NCBI GenBank assembly: GCA_011045925.1
Contig: DSBS01000030.1
Span: forward strand, 1-25,115
Direction: 5' to 3'
Origin: Candidatus Woesearchaeota archaeon
GTDB lineage: Archaea; Nanobdellota; Nanobdellia; Woesearchaeales; JASKKU01
Length of the DNA stretch: 25,115 nt
Shown here: one piece after another, positions 7,516 to 14,682 of the stretch
Layout: the number at the start of each line of letters is the position of its first letter
Position numbering within the stretch: position 1 is the first letter of the stretch
Position numbers and translations under genes: made by a program
Notes under the pieces: generated by a model
What the model was told of the DNA's origin: nothing
Database searches by the model: none
Seen by the model: only the letters and a program-made list of their open reading frames with translations

Positions 7516-8424
7516 TTAGTCATAACCGTCAGCATCTTCTCCATCGGCCTCAGCGAATATTGAAATAGAGCACCCCGGGACGCTTTTATCGGTTACCTTT
7601 ATCTCAGCAATTCCCCTGCTCAAAGCAGTAATTGTTACTTGGCTTCCAAATAGCCTGTCAATGCTGAGAATGCCTTCATCTTTAAGCTCCCATACAACCT
7701 CGCTTTCGTCACCAAAGAACCCAGTTATATCAATCACTCTGCTTTCGCCAAGCTCAAGCGTTATTGCATCCTCGCTTGCAAAGAGCATGCAGAGGTCAAT
7801 GAATTCCTTTTTTTCCTGCATTAAGCCGATATAGAATAAAAAGATTTCATCACATTCTAAAGGAGCAGGGAAAGAAGCAGGAATGCTCATGGTTTTGAGG
7901 CTATAAAGGAAATCAATATGCTGGCTTTTTTCTGGAAAGTTGCATTCGCCTTCCTTTTTCTCCGCAATGAACTTGTACTGTTCGGCAATTATTTCGTTGC
8001 TTCTTTCAATCTCTTCCCAGGATTTTCCCTCTGAGAGCAGCAATGAAATAGTATCATCAGTGTAGCCTGCATTTATTATCTCGTTTCTTATATACAAAAT
8101 ACATTCATCTCTGCTGTCAGGGAAAACAGCTAAGAAAACATCTATATTAAAAAGCAGGCCCATTGATTCAGCACTTATCTCAACCTGGGCAAACGAAGGC
8201 TCGCATGCTTCTGATGCTGAGATCAGGCAGTCCAGGCTGTCTCCACAGTTTCTAGCCTCTTGTGTTGTTTCATGGGAATCTTTTATTTCTTTCCTGAGAT
8301 TGCTTCCATATATTGTTATAATCAGGATAAGCAGGGCAATTCCAGCTAAAGCCAAGTAAAAGGCCAAGAGCCTTGCTGGTTTTTCTTTGTTGTTTTTGCT
8401 CACAATTTTTACCCTAGAGCGCAT
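7516..8424 (-). CDS. Membrane-anchored protein with C-terminal Big2-like Ig domain
   Basis: A 302-residue surface protein of unknown function. A basic N-terminus precedes one membrane helix at about 19-39, so most of the protein should lie outside the cell. The external part has eight cysteines (60, 66, 74, 108, 161, 191, 212, 285), suggesting disulfides. Residues about 220-292 resemble a bacterial Ig-like Big2 domain: a LELGES strand, an ITG turn, VVWEL, then the alternating strands ending in GIAEIKVTD. The tail after 290 is very acidic. The 5-base gap to the convergent CTP synthase shows tight packing. The Cys content fits a client of an extracytoplasmic disulfide system, which is inference. 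Confidence 0.65.
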   Translation of the reverse strand: MRSRVKIVSKNNKEKPARLLAFYLALAGIALLILIITIYGSNLRKEIKDSHETTQEARNCGDSLDCLISASEACEPSFAQVEISAESMGLLFNIDVFLAVFPDSRDECILYIRNEIINAGYTDDTISLLLSEGKSWEEIERSNEIIAEQYKFIAEKKEGECNFPEKSQHIDFLYSLKTMSIPASFPAPLECDEIFLFYIGLMQEKKEFIDLCMLFASEDAITLELGESRVIDITGFFGDESEVVWELKDEGILSIDRLFGSQVTITALSRGIAEIKVTDKSVPGCSISIFAEADGEDADGYD

Positions 8425-8470
8425 TTACATTAAAAAGCTTACGCTTTTCTCAGGCTGAGCAAGAATAATA

Positions 8471-9268
8471 TCAGAAAAAGGTACGGTAATCAAAATAAAT
8501 ACTGCCATACGAGACCATTGTCATTGTGAAAATCCGCTCTTCCGGAGAATTGAATTTAGGCTGAATACTTCCTCTAACCTCAAAAGGAAGCCGGGCCTCG
8601 CTTCCGGCCTTGAGAAACCTGGACAATTCATGTTGGGAGCCGTAAGCATTGCAGGTAAACCTAAGGCCTTTCAGAGCCTTGCTGTTTTCAAGCTGTTCTG
8701 TTGTGCTTAGCTCAGGTACAGGCTCCTGAAAATAGCCTTTTATAACTGTATCGTCTTCACACAGGGAAGAGCCCCTCGGGACCGCTTTAATCCTAGCTAA
8801 AGCCGCCTCGTCTTCCAGCAAAAGCCTTTCAATGCTTCTATCCTTATAAGAGCTTGTGTGCCTGAGCCTGCTGTTGCTTGTTCCAGAATAAGAGCCTTCT
8901 CCTGTATTGATTGTGTCAACCCTAAATAGTGGACCCCTAGCCAGGCTTTTATATTCAGGAAGAAAAAGCCCCTCAAGAAAAACAGGCTGATTTCTTTCAG
9001 AATAATCCTTAAGTGCTTTCAGCACCTTATGGTTTAAGCCATTTGCGCAAAAAGAAAATTCAATAAGGCTTCCTAAGCTTTCAGCTTTTTCATAAGCTTC
9101 AGGAACCTCTTTAAGTTCTCCTAAAACCTTGCAGTCATCTCCACAGGATCCGAGAATCCCTGGAACTGCTTTAAAGCGCGCATAAGGTGGCTCACTTTCT
9201 TTATTAAGAATGTTTTTCAATGATACTTTTTTGTACTGGTTTTCTGGCGCCAGGCCAGCGAATATCAT
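8471..9268 (-). CDS. Unrecognised protein made of two internal repeats
   Basis: A 265-residue protein, not recognised, with no membrane helix or signal peptide. It consists of two diverged copies of one roughly 80-residue unit: residues 30-108 and 158-241. Both open with AR(F/I)KAVP, have a Cys followed by an acidic pair (Cys42..DD, Cys170..DD), then a V(L/I)xG strand, an (F)xFxCNxxG-like strand with Cys74/Cys206, a Lys/Glu helix (LKxxSE), and close with a Pro, Gly and PxxxS pattern. The strand-rich build would fit a small barrel such as an OB fold, but that is a guess. The linker 110-150 is Ser/Arg-rich. A TATATATATTT element at 9297-9307 lies about 34 bases upstream of the ATG. Confidence 0.6.
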   Translation of the reverse strand: MIFAGLAPENQYKKVSLKNILNKESEPPYARFKAVPGILGSCGDDCKVLGELKEVPEAYEKAESLGSLIEFSFCANGLNHKVLKALKDYSERNQPVFLEGLFLPEYKSLARGPLFRVDTINTGEGSYSGTSNSRLRHTSSYKDRSIERLLLEDEAALARIKAVPRGSSLCEDDTVIKGYFQEPVPELSTTEQLENSKALKGLRFTCNAYGSQHELSRFLKAGSEARLPFEVRGSIQPKFNSPEERIFTMTMVSYGSIYFDYRTFF

Positions 9269-9296
9269 TTTTAAGTATACTTTTTGGTATTGCTAG

Positions 9297-9307
9297 TATA
9301 TATATTT
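9297..9307 (-). promoter_or_regulatory. TATA box of the repeat-protein gene
   Basis: TATATATATTT in the divergent gap between the repeat protein and the kinase fusion, centred about 34 bases upstream of the minus-strand ATG at 9268, so a leader of only a few bases is predicted. Confidence 0.4.
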
Positions 9308-9395
9308 GTCGGTTATACGAGTGCAGGGGCTTGTATTACACTAGGGAGTAAAGAATATAGAAATAATAATAAACGCAGGTTAAGTACACATTACT

Positions 9396-11033
9396 ATGGC
9401 TGATAAAAAAAAGCCTCCGAGACTGGAAAGCCTGACCCAGAAAAGGCTGGATTCAGCAGAGTTAATTATAAACAGCTGCTGGGGCGCTTACGCAATCTTA
9501 AGAGGGCTTTACATATATAATGAAATATTTTCTTCTAATCAATTTATAGAAACCGGAGAAGGTCTGCGAAGAATGGGGCTTCATGGATTAATTGTTGCAG
9601 GCGGGGCACTTGCGAGCAACTTATTTCTCAGGCGTATTGTTGGAAACAGGAGCCTATGGCAGGAAGCTGACACCTTCTTGTCAAACATAGGTCCGACAAT
9701 TGGGTTTACTGCTGCTTATGCTATTGGCAACAACAAAGGTGCAGAGAAATACCTAAAAAAAATAAGGGCAAAATCGCCTAATGACCCTTCTGTTCATTCT
9801 AACCTTTCCCTGATTCAGGCAAAAAACAATAACTTTAAGGATGCCCTGGATACCCTTCTTGATTACATGGTTTTAGACAGCTCTGGGGTAAAAAACCCCC
9901 ACAAGCTGGAGGACCATCCACAGTCTTTTATAAAAAAGCGATTCTGGAGCAGGGAAAAGAATTGCCTTCTTGACTTTATTCTTTTGTCTTGCACAAAAAG
10001 CGAAAAGGCTTTTGAGAAGTTTGCTGAGCTTAAGCAAGCAATGCCTGAAATGGACCAAAGCAAGGTGCTTGAGATGGTCTTGCACAGATACCTTGGCGAC
10101 GATGCAGGATTCAGGAAGACAGCACAGGAATTGATTAACAGGATTGAGATTCCAGAGGAAAAAGAATCACTTGCAGCAAAAGGCAGGCCTAAGCTTATTC
10201 TCTGGGAATCCCCAGAATACCCCTCAAAGGTTTTTGCGATTAAGGAGGCTGGGAGCCGGGAAGTAAAAAGGCAGTATGAGATCGAGTCAAATATTTATAG
10301 CTTAATGAAAAAGAGGCTTACTCCTTTTCCATTAGGAATTTTCAAAAGAGAAGGCACAGATTATTATTTCATGGAATTCAGCAAGTTAGATACACTTTCA
10401 AGCGCATGGAGGAAAAAGCCGGCTTCTGTGGATATCGAGAAAGTTCTCTTTAACCTTGAGCAGATTCAAAAGCAAACAAGCGACCATTTCTACAGGTTTG
10501 AGGGTAATGTAAAGCAGTTAGATTATAGGGAGCAGATTTCCAGGCATTTGGAAAAAGCTGGGAAGGGCTCAATTGATGAGCTTATCTGGGCTTTGGATGA
10601 GCCGATTAAGTACCTCGAGCAGAATTCCTTTGTTTTCAGCCACGGAGACTTTCATCCCGGGAATATTCTTGGAAGCCAGATTATTGACTGGGAGTCAGCA
10701 TGCTTTTCAACACCTTTTTATGACCTGGTTTTTCTGCTTGAGCAGCCCATGTTCAATGTGCCGATAGACAAAGTTCCGGTTTTCTTCCCAAGAAAAGCCA
10801 AGGCTGGCATGAAATCAGACCCGGCGCTCTTTTACCTAACCGGCTTGTATGTAGACTTGATAATCTCCTCAAGGAGCTCAAAATGGTACCAGCGTGAAGG
10901 AACAGAAGAGAGGCAAGCCTTTGAAAAGCATTTCTTTGGCAGAATGAAGCACTACCTGGACAACGCCCCTTTTGATTTTGATAAGAAAACAGTTGAATCA
11001 ATTCTTGTTAAGGAATTCCCTGAAGCATTATAG
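9396..11033 (+). CDS. Membrane/TPR-like protein fused to APH-type kinase domain
   Basis: A 545-residue fusion. Residues about 60-110 hold two hydrophobic stretches that may be membrane helices; 112-250 is helical and looks like TPR repeats (AEKYLKKIRAKSPNDPSVHSNL has the TPR A/L/P spacing, with similar helices following). Residues about 265-450 form a kinase of the aminoglycoside-phosphotransferase/protein-kinase fold: ATP-binding Lys283 in FAIKEA, helix-C Glu297, the catalytic loop HGDFHPGN at 416-423 (Asp418, Asn423) and metal-binding Asp431 in IDWE. All catalytic residues are present, so activity is likely; the substrate may be a small molecule or a protein. An AT-rich AATAATAATAAA stretch lies just upstream of the ATG as a candidate promoter. 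Confidence 0.75.
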   Translation: MADKKKPPRLESLTQKRLDSAELIINSCWGAYAILRGLYIYNEIFSSNQFIETGEGLRRMGLHGLIVAGGALASNLFLRRIVGNRSLWQEADTFLSNIGPTIGFTAAYAIGNNKGAEKYLKKIRAKSPNDPSVHSNLSLIQAKNNNFKDALDTLLDYMVLDSSGVKNPHKLEDHPQSFIKKRFWSREKNCLLDFILLSCTKSEKAFEKFAELKQAMPEMDQSKVLEMVLHRYLGDDAGFRKTAQELINRIEIPEEKESLAAKGRPKLILWESPEYPSKVFAIKEAGSREVKRQYEIESNIYSLMKKRLTPFPLGIFKREGTDYYFMEFSKLDTLSSAWRKKPASVDIEKVLFNLEQIQKQTSDHFYRFEGNVKQLDYREQISRHLEKAGKGSIDELIWALDEPIKYLEQNSFVFSHGDFHPGNILGSQIIDWESACFSTPFYDLVFLLEQPMFNVPIDKVPVFFPRKAKAGMKSDPALFYLTGLYVDLIISSRSSKWYQREGTEERQAFEKHFFGRMKHYLDNAPFDFDKKTVESILVKEFPEAL

Positions 11034-11040
11034 TTTTTTT
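11034..11040 (+). terminator. T-run terminator after kinase fusion gene
   Basis: Seven T residues immediately follow the stop codon; T-rich tracts at gene ends are the usual archaeal termination signal. It also separates the gene from the convergent tRNA. Confidence 0.45.
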
Positions 11041-11046
11041 AGTGAA

Positions 11047-11118
11047 TGCGGCAGCCGGGATTCGAACCCGGACCTTCACCGTGGGAGGGTAAAATCCTAG
11101 CCGTTAGACTACTGCCGC
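11047..11118 (-). tRNA. tRNA-Gly, anticodon CCC
   Basis: Folds as a complete 72-base tRNA on the minus strand, without an intron. The acceptor stem GCGGCAG pairs perfectly with CTGCCGC; the D arm contains AACGGCTA; the anticodon stem TTACC/GGTGA encloses the loop CTCCCAC with U33 and anticodon CCC, which reads GGG; the variable loop is AGGT; the T arm is CCGGG-TTCGAAT-CCCGG. The discriminator is A and no CCA tail is encoded. It lies 49 bases downstream of the small membrane-protein gene on the same strand. Confidence 0.95.
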
Positions 11119-11167
11119 ATAAGCATGAGAGAATGCCTGCAGTTTTTAAAGGTTTTCTTGAGGTTTT

Positions 11168-11548
11168 TTACCTTCTGAGTCTTCTTGGCCTTGAAAGCCT
11201 TCTCACTCTTGTGCTATACCGGCTTCTTGGCTTCCCAAAAGCGCCCAGAAGAAGATAATGCACAAGCGCAATAGTCAACCCAACAAGCACATTCCCAAAG
11301 AGCAGGGTGCAGGAAATTAGTATAAATATAGAAAGAACAATCCTGGAGAAATGAAAAAACATTACATCAATAACCAGTACAATAGCTATTGCTACAAATA
11401 AGCTCATCCTTGAGAAAGGCAGGCTTATGCTTATGCTTCCTTCTGAAAAGAAATCAGGAAAAGCCTCAAGTGCTATCACCCCAAAGAAAAGCAGAAGAAT
11501 AAATGCAAATACAGGCGAGTTGCTGAAAAGCCTTCCAATCCTGGCCAT
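11168..11548 (-). CDS. Small membrane protein with Arg-rich tail
   Basis: A 126-residue protein of unknown function. It has about four hydrophobic segments (about 12-30, 47-66, 69-84 and 86-104), and the last 20 residues are strongly basic (SRYSTRVRRLSRPRRLRR), which by the positive-inside rule places the C-terminus in the cytoplasm, where it could bind nucleic acid or acidic lipid. No family is recognised. A TATTTAAA box at 11571-11578 lies about 27 bases upstream of the ATG, pointing to a leaderless transcript. Confidence 0.65.
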   Translation of the reverse strand: MARIGRLFSNSPVFAFILLLFFGVIALEAFPDFFSEGSISISLPFSRMSLFVAIAIVLVIDVMFFHFSRIVLSIFILISCTLLFGNVLVGLTIALVHYLLLGAFGKPRSRYSTRVRRLSRPRRLRR

Positions 11549-11570
11549 GGTTTAGCGCTGCTTGGCTGAT

Positions 11571-11578
11571 TATTTAAA
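11571..11578 (-). promoter_or_regulatory. TATA box of the small membrane-protein gene
   Basis: TATTTAAA centred about 27 bases upstream of the ATG at 11548, the same leaderless spacing seen at other unit-leading genes in the window. Confidence 0.5.
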
Positions 11579-11626
11579 CTTTTCTAATCATTTTTTTGTG
11601 CATTTTTCTGCCTGTTTTGCGAAAGA

Positions 11627-11637
11627 TTTAAATATAA
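11627..11637 (+). promoter_or_regulatory. Candidate TATA box of methyltransferase gene
   Basis: The AT-rich stretch TTTAAATATAA lies about 90 bases upstream of the ATG at 11723. If used, it gives a leader of about 60 bases, unusually long for this window, containing two copies of TTTCAC(A/T)TAA (11655-11664 and 11673-11682). Confidence 0.35.
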
Positions 11638-11722
11638 ACAAGCTTAGTTGCTTATTTCACATAAATTATTTGTTTCACTTAAGTAAAGCCAGAAAACCAG
11701 GGTTTTGTTTTAAATCACATTC

Positions 11723-12334
11723 ATGAAGGGCAATGGCAAAGAGATTATAAAGGCGTATGGGGGCTTCTCAGATAGATATAAAACCATAAACTTTGAGCTG
11801 GTTCTTCAGTACCTGCTTTATGAGTTCCTCTCTTTTCTTCCAAAGAATGCAAAGATACTTGATGCTGGCTGCGGGCCTGGAAGAGATGCATTAACATTAA
11901 GCGAAGAAGGCTATGAGGCAGTAGGGATTGACCTTACTCCAGAGATGATTAAGCTTGCAAAGGAATCTGGGCCAGATATAGATTTTCACGTTAGGGACCT
12001 GAGAAAGACCGAATTTGACGAGGCTTCTTTTGATGGAATCTGGGCAAATGCTTCTGTTATACACATTCCGAAGCAAGAGATTGGTATAGTGCTTAAGGAA
12101 TTCGCAAGGATACTCAAGCCGTCTGGGATACTCTTTGTGAGTGTGCTCAAGGGCGAGGGCGAAAGGGCCCATTTAATGAAATATTTCTATGAAGGCGAGC
12201 TGGCTGTATCATTCTATGACAAGGATGAGTTTTCTGTGGAGCTTGAAAGGAATGGCTTTAGGGTATTAAGATGCTTAGAGGATGCAGATGACCACGATGA
12301 GTGGCTTAACTTTATATGCAGAAAAAAACAGTAA
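11723..12334 (+). CDS. Class I SAM-dependent methyltransferase
   Basis: A 203-residue Rossmann-fold methyltransferase. SAM-binding motif I is ILDAGCGPG at 45-53; the acidic residue ending strand 2 is Asp70 in VGIDLTPEM; motif II carries the HVRDLR turn near 89-94 and the FDGIWANASVIH strand; motif III is the LKPSGILFV strand. No extra domain identifies the substrate, so small-molecule, lipid or protein targets all remain possible. It stands alone on the plus strand between minus-strand units and has an unusually long upstream region (174 bases). Confidence 0.85.
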   Translation: MKGNGKEIIKAYGGFSDRYKTINFELVLQYLLYEFLSFLPKNAKILDAGCGPGRDALTLSEEGYEAVGIDLTPEMIKLAKESGPDIDFHVRDLRKTEFDEASFDGIWANASVIHIPKQEIGIVLKEFARILKPSGILFVSVLKGEGERAHLMKYFYEGELAVSFYDKDEFSVELERNGFRVLRCLEDADDHDEWLNFICRKKQ

Positions 12335-12341
12335 GCAGAAT

Positions 12342-12896
12342 TTACCTGTCGTGAATGTGAACCATTCCTGTATCATATAATAAAGGCTGCATCGAGCCAG
12401 GCTGGTGTAAAAAAACATCAATTTTTACAGAGCAGGCAATATCTTCCTCTTTGTCTAACAGTATAATCGGAACCTTGGCTTCTTTCCCACCGATAATTTG
12501 GAATTTCGTTCCGTCCTGGTAAAGGAAAAAGGTCCTGACACACTCAGAGTCTAAAGGCAAAACAGTAGTGTTGATTGAAAAATCTGTATTTACTCCTTCA
12601 ATATTATTAATGATTAAAAAAACAGTGTCCATCTTTTCCCTGCCAAAGAAGGTTTTTCTCTGCATTTCCAGGACTTCCGGGGTTATGCAGACCTTTTTGT
12701 TGTTGCAGCTCATCTGCTCTATTAGCTTGCTTGCCTCATGATACCTGTCTTCAATCAGCCTGTCAACATTTCCGGAAAGGGAATTAAGAAAGACAATTAT
12801 GAGCGCAATGGAGATCATAGACACAATTACCACGACAAGCGCGTTCGTTGACAGCTCAAGTGCGGCTTTCCGGTTTATCTTAAGGGTCATTTTCAT
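12342..12896 (-). CDS. Type IV pilin-like secreted protein
   Basis: A 184-residue protein with an archaeal class III-like signal: a short basic leader (KINRKA) followed directly by ALELS and a long hydrophobic helix (about 12-38), the layout of archaeal pilins and archaellins cleaved by prepilin peptidase, probably near KA/AL. The rest is predicted extracellular and beta-rich, with a CNNKKVC pair and two more Cys. It shares the (K/R)KAAxExS start with the adjacent gene at 12939-13511, so the two are likely paralogues or partners. A TTTATATAAA box at 12909-12918 is only 17 bases from this ATG but about 24 from the in-frame ATG at 12890, so the true start may be two codons later. Confidence 0.7.
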   Translation of the reverse strand: MKMTLKINRKAALELSTNALVVVIVSMISIALIIVFLNSLSGNVDRLIEDRYHEASKLIEQMSCNNKKVCITPEVLEMQRKTFFGREKMDTVFLIINNIEGVNTDFSINTTVLPLDSECVRTFFLYQDGTKFQIIGGKEAKVPIILLDKEEDIACSVKIDVFLHQPGSMQPLLYDTGMVHIHDR

Positions 12897-12908
12897 TCAC
12901 AGCTGATC

Positions 12909-12918
12909 TTTATATAAA
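12909..12918 (-). promoter_or_regulatory. TATA-like element before second pilin-like gene
   Basis: TTTATATAAA in the 42-base gap between the two pilin-like genes; its spacing suits a leaderless start at 12890 and would allow the second gene to be expressed independently of the first. Confidence 0.4.
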
Positions 12919-12938
12919 AAATAACATAAAAAAAGAAA

Positions 12939-13511
12939 TTAAGTGGTTAGTGTAATTCTTACCTGGTTTGATGCAATCTCTGACACTCTAATCCATTTTC
13001 CATTAGAACCATCAAACCAACGTACATATACAGAGCAAACAAAAACCTCTTCCCTGCTTCCCTGAGGTATGAGATCACTTACTGTTTGATCTGTATTCGA
13101 TCTGATGGATCCCCTAAAAGCCTGCTCTCTTCCTGAAATTATAGTTTCTCTGGGTGTAATAAATGCAAAAGGCGCACTGTTTTCGGAATATTCAGTTCCG
13201 TCACTTCTCATACAGTCTCCAATGAAAGGTGAAGCGTTGACTATGTCTCCTGGGTTTGGATTGTATACCCTTACCCCAAACTCTGTGGTTCTTCCATATC
13301 TCACATTAACTCTCTCTGGAAAGACTAATGGAGTCCTTGCATCTGCTTCTGAGACTATGCCCAAAGAAGCAAAGAAGTCATCTACTGTTCCCTCTGACTG
13401 TCCCATAATGTTCCTTACGAACATTATTGCAAGCCCAAGGAAGACAAAAGCAAGAATGATAGTAACAATAGCTGTTGCAGAAACCTCAATTGCGGCTTTT
13501 TTCTTTATCAT
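12939..13511 (-). CDS. Type IV pilin-like secreted protein
   Basis: A 190-residue protein beginning MIKKKAAIEVS followed by an uninterrupted hydrophobic helix (about 12-36), again the class III signal layout of archaeal pilins. The extracellular part (about 40-190) is strand-rich, with NPNPG and two Cys (in GDCMRSDG and VFVCSVYV) that could form a disulfide. A clear ribosome-binding site, AGGTGG, lies just before the ATG, and a TTTTATATA box sits about 39 bases upstream, predicting a short leader. It appears to be the first gene of a pair with the shorter pilin-like gene downstream. Confidence 0.7.
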   Translation of the reverse strand: MIKKKAAIEVSATAIVTIILAFVFLGLAIMFVRNIMGQSEGTVDDFFASLGIVSEADARTPLVFPERVNVRYGRTTEFGVRVYNPNPGDIVNASPFIGDCMRSDGTEYSENSAPFAFITPRETIISGREQAFRGSIRSNTDQTVSDLIPQGSREEVFVCSVYVRWFDGSNGKWIRVSEIASNQVRITLTT

Positions 13512-13597
13512 GATACCACCTAGGTGTATTTTTATCTATACTTGTATATAAAACTTTCTGTTTTCTTAGGGCTTTGATTATTTTTTTAAAAGCAATT

Positions 13598-13614
13598 AAT
13601 TGATAAAATCAATT
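13598..13614 (-). terminator. Hairpin and T-run after the HPF-like gene
   Basis: AATTGAT-aaa-ATCAATT is a 7-base-pair inverted repeat 14 bases beyond the stop of the minus-strand gene ending at 13628. On that strand it is followed by a T-containing stretch (TTGCTTTTAAAAAAA). It could terminate transcription or block read-through into the pilin-like genes. Confidence 0.4.
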
Positions 13615-13627
13615 TTCTAGCTAAAAC

Positions 13628-13936
13628 TCACATCTGGCTTTCAATCTTTCTCATTGCCTGGTCAATTGCGATGAAAAGGTTTCTCTCGCTGCTTTCAGAA
13701 TGAATCTCTTTGTCTTTGACAACAAGGGTTGCTTTTATCTCGTTGATTCCGCCGTCTTTTGTCTCATGAACTTTCTTCAACTTAAGAATTAGCTTCTTTG
13801 CTTCGGAGTTTTTGTTCTGCAACTTGTTGAGGTAGTTCCCAACCATCTTCCTTACAATCCCTTTTTCTGCATTCTCTATGCCTGAAAAACCGGTAAGCTC
13901 AATCATCTCACCCAGCTTTATGCTTTCTTCTTCCAT
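13628..13936 (-). CDS. HPF/RaiA-like ribosome-associated protein (distant)
   Basis: A 102-residue cytoplasmic protein that resembles the ribosome hibernation factor fold (S30AE/HPF, RaiA). It shows the early (I)ELTGF strand, a helix with paired Lys, a long basic strand (KKLILKLKKVHE), a second strand with NEIKATLVV, and the closing pattern NLFIAIDQAMRKIESQ at 86-101, which parallels the family's DMYxAIDxxxxKLExQ. Length matches short HPF. If correct, it would bind the small subunit during dormancy; the assignment rests on pattern alone. The start is well supported by GGAGGGA just before the ATG. It is divergent from the membrane-tethered regulator. Confidence 0.6.
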   Translation of the reverse strand: MEEESIKLGEMIELTGFSGIENAEKGIVRKMVGNYLNKLQNKNSEAKKLILKLKKVHETKDGGINEIKATLVVKDKEIHSESSERNLFIAIDQAMRKIESQM

Positions 13937-13969
13937 GGATTTCCCTCCAATAATCTTTTATTTCCTTCA

Positions 13970-13983
13970 TTATTTTAAAAAGT
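13970..13983 (-). promoter_or_regulatory. TATA box of HPF-like gene
   Basis: An ATTATTTTAAAAAG stretch (plus-strand reading) about 40 bases upstream of the ATG at 13936, leaving a short leader that contains the strong GGAGG ribosome-binding site. Confidence 0.4.
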
Positions 13984-14057
13984 TTCGGAAATGGCACTGC
14001 TTTTTGTTCCTACTTTAACGGCGTTAATTTTGTATTTTTTGCAGGATTCTGGCAAAA

Positions 14058-14067
14058 TTTTTAAATT
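14058..14067 (+). promoter_or_regulatory. TATA box of membrane-tethered regulator gene
   Basis: TTTTTAAATT centred about 36 bases upstream of the ATG at 14099; supports that start over the in-frame ATG at 13991, which it follows. Confidence 0.4.
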
Positions 14068-14098
14068 AAAGAGTAGTTTTCCAGAAAAACCTTTAAAG

Positions 14099-14602
14099 AT
14101 GTCACCCAAGAAGCCACTGTCAAAAGAGAAAACTGTCGTTATAATAATACTTGTAATTCTTGCCTCATTCATTTTTCTTGTTTCAATGTCGCTTTATCAC
14201 TCCATAGAAAACCGTGCCTGCACATGCAACTGCCTTAACCCGTTTTACTCATACCTGCTTTTCCTGCCTGCAGCCGGGCTTTTCGCAGGCGCAGGGGTTT
14301 ACCATGCCTTCTCAAAGGCAAATTCCCAGCCTAGCAAGAATAATTCCAGAGAAATAAAAAATACAGCACAGAAAACTCTTTCTTTTTTCAGTGAAGACGA
14401 GAAAAAGATCTTCATGAAACTCATTGAGTCTAAGGGAAAGGCCACACAAAGCGCCCTTGCAAAGCAAACAGGGCTTGACAAGGTCAAGGTTTCAAGGATA
14501 ATCTCCAGCTTCGAAGCAAAGGAGCTCATCCAGAAAAAAAAGAACGGAATCACAAACCAGATAGAGCTTTCAGATGAGCTTAAGGTGCTTTTGTTAGATT
14601 AA
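14099..14602 (+). CDS. Membrane-tethered winged-helix regulator with CxCxC loop
   Basis: From this start the protein has 167 residues. Two membrane helices (about 13-33 and 50-70) flank a short loop carrying Cys41, Cys43 and Cys45 (RACTCNC). The C-terminal 94-167 is a MarR-like winged helix: SEDEKKIFMKL, a helix with KATQSALAKQTGLD, the recognition helix KVKVSRIISSFEAKEL and a wing (KKKNGITNQIELS). Basic residues at the N-terminus and the DNA-binding end place both termini in the cytoplasm, so the cysteines face outward. An in-frame ATG at 13991 would add 36 residues, but a TTTTTAAATT box at 14058-14067 lies downstream of it, and an extra helix would reverse topology, so 14099 is preferred. 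It directly precedes the thioredoxin-CcdA gene and may sense extracytoplasmic redox state. Confidence 0.65.
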   Translation: MSPKKPLSKEKTVVIIILVILASFIFLVSMSLYHSIENRACTCNCLNPFYSYLLFLPAAGLFAGAGVYHAFSKANSQPSKNNSREIKNTAQKTLSFFSEDEKKIFMKLIESKGKATQSALAKQTGLDKVKVSRIISSFEAKELIQKKKNGITNQIELSDELKVLLLD

Positions 14603-14634
14603 ATTGCTTTTTGTTTCTCTTTTTGAAACAAAGA

Positions 14635-14643
14635 TTTATAAAT
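14635..14643 (+). promoter_or_regulatory. TATA box of thioredoxin-CcdA gene
   Basis: TTTATAAAT about 44 bases upstream of the ATG at 14683, in the 80-base gap after the regulator gene; a second TTTTATTTT stretch lies 27 bases upstream. Either could start the transcript of the redox/lipoyl cluster. Confidence 0.4.
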
Positions 14644-14682
14644 GGTTTCTGGTTTTATTTTTTTAGGAAAGCAGTTTTCAAA

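Noticed and set aside
11046..11258. 70-residue plus-strand reading frame
   Set aside because: It runs antisense through the tRNA-Gly gene and the end of the small membrane-protein gene; no promoter or RBS.
13105..13551. 148-residue plus-strand reading frame
   Set aside because: Antisense to the pilin-like gene at 12939-13511, whose signal layout and ribosome-binding site are convincing.
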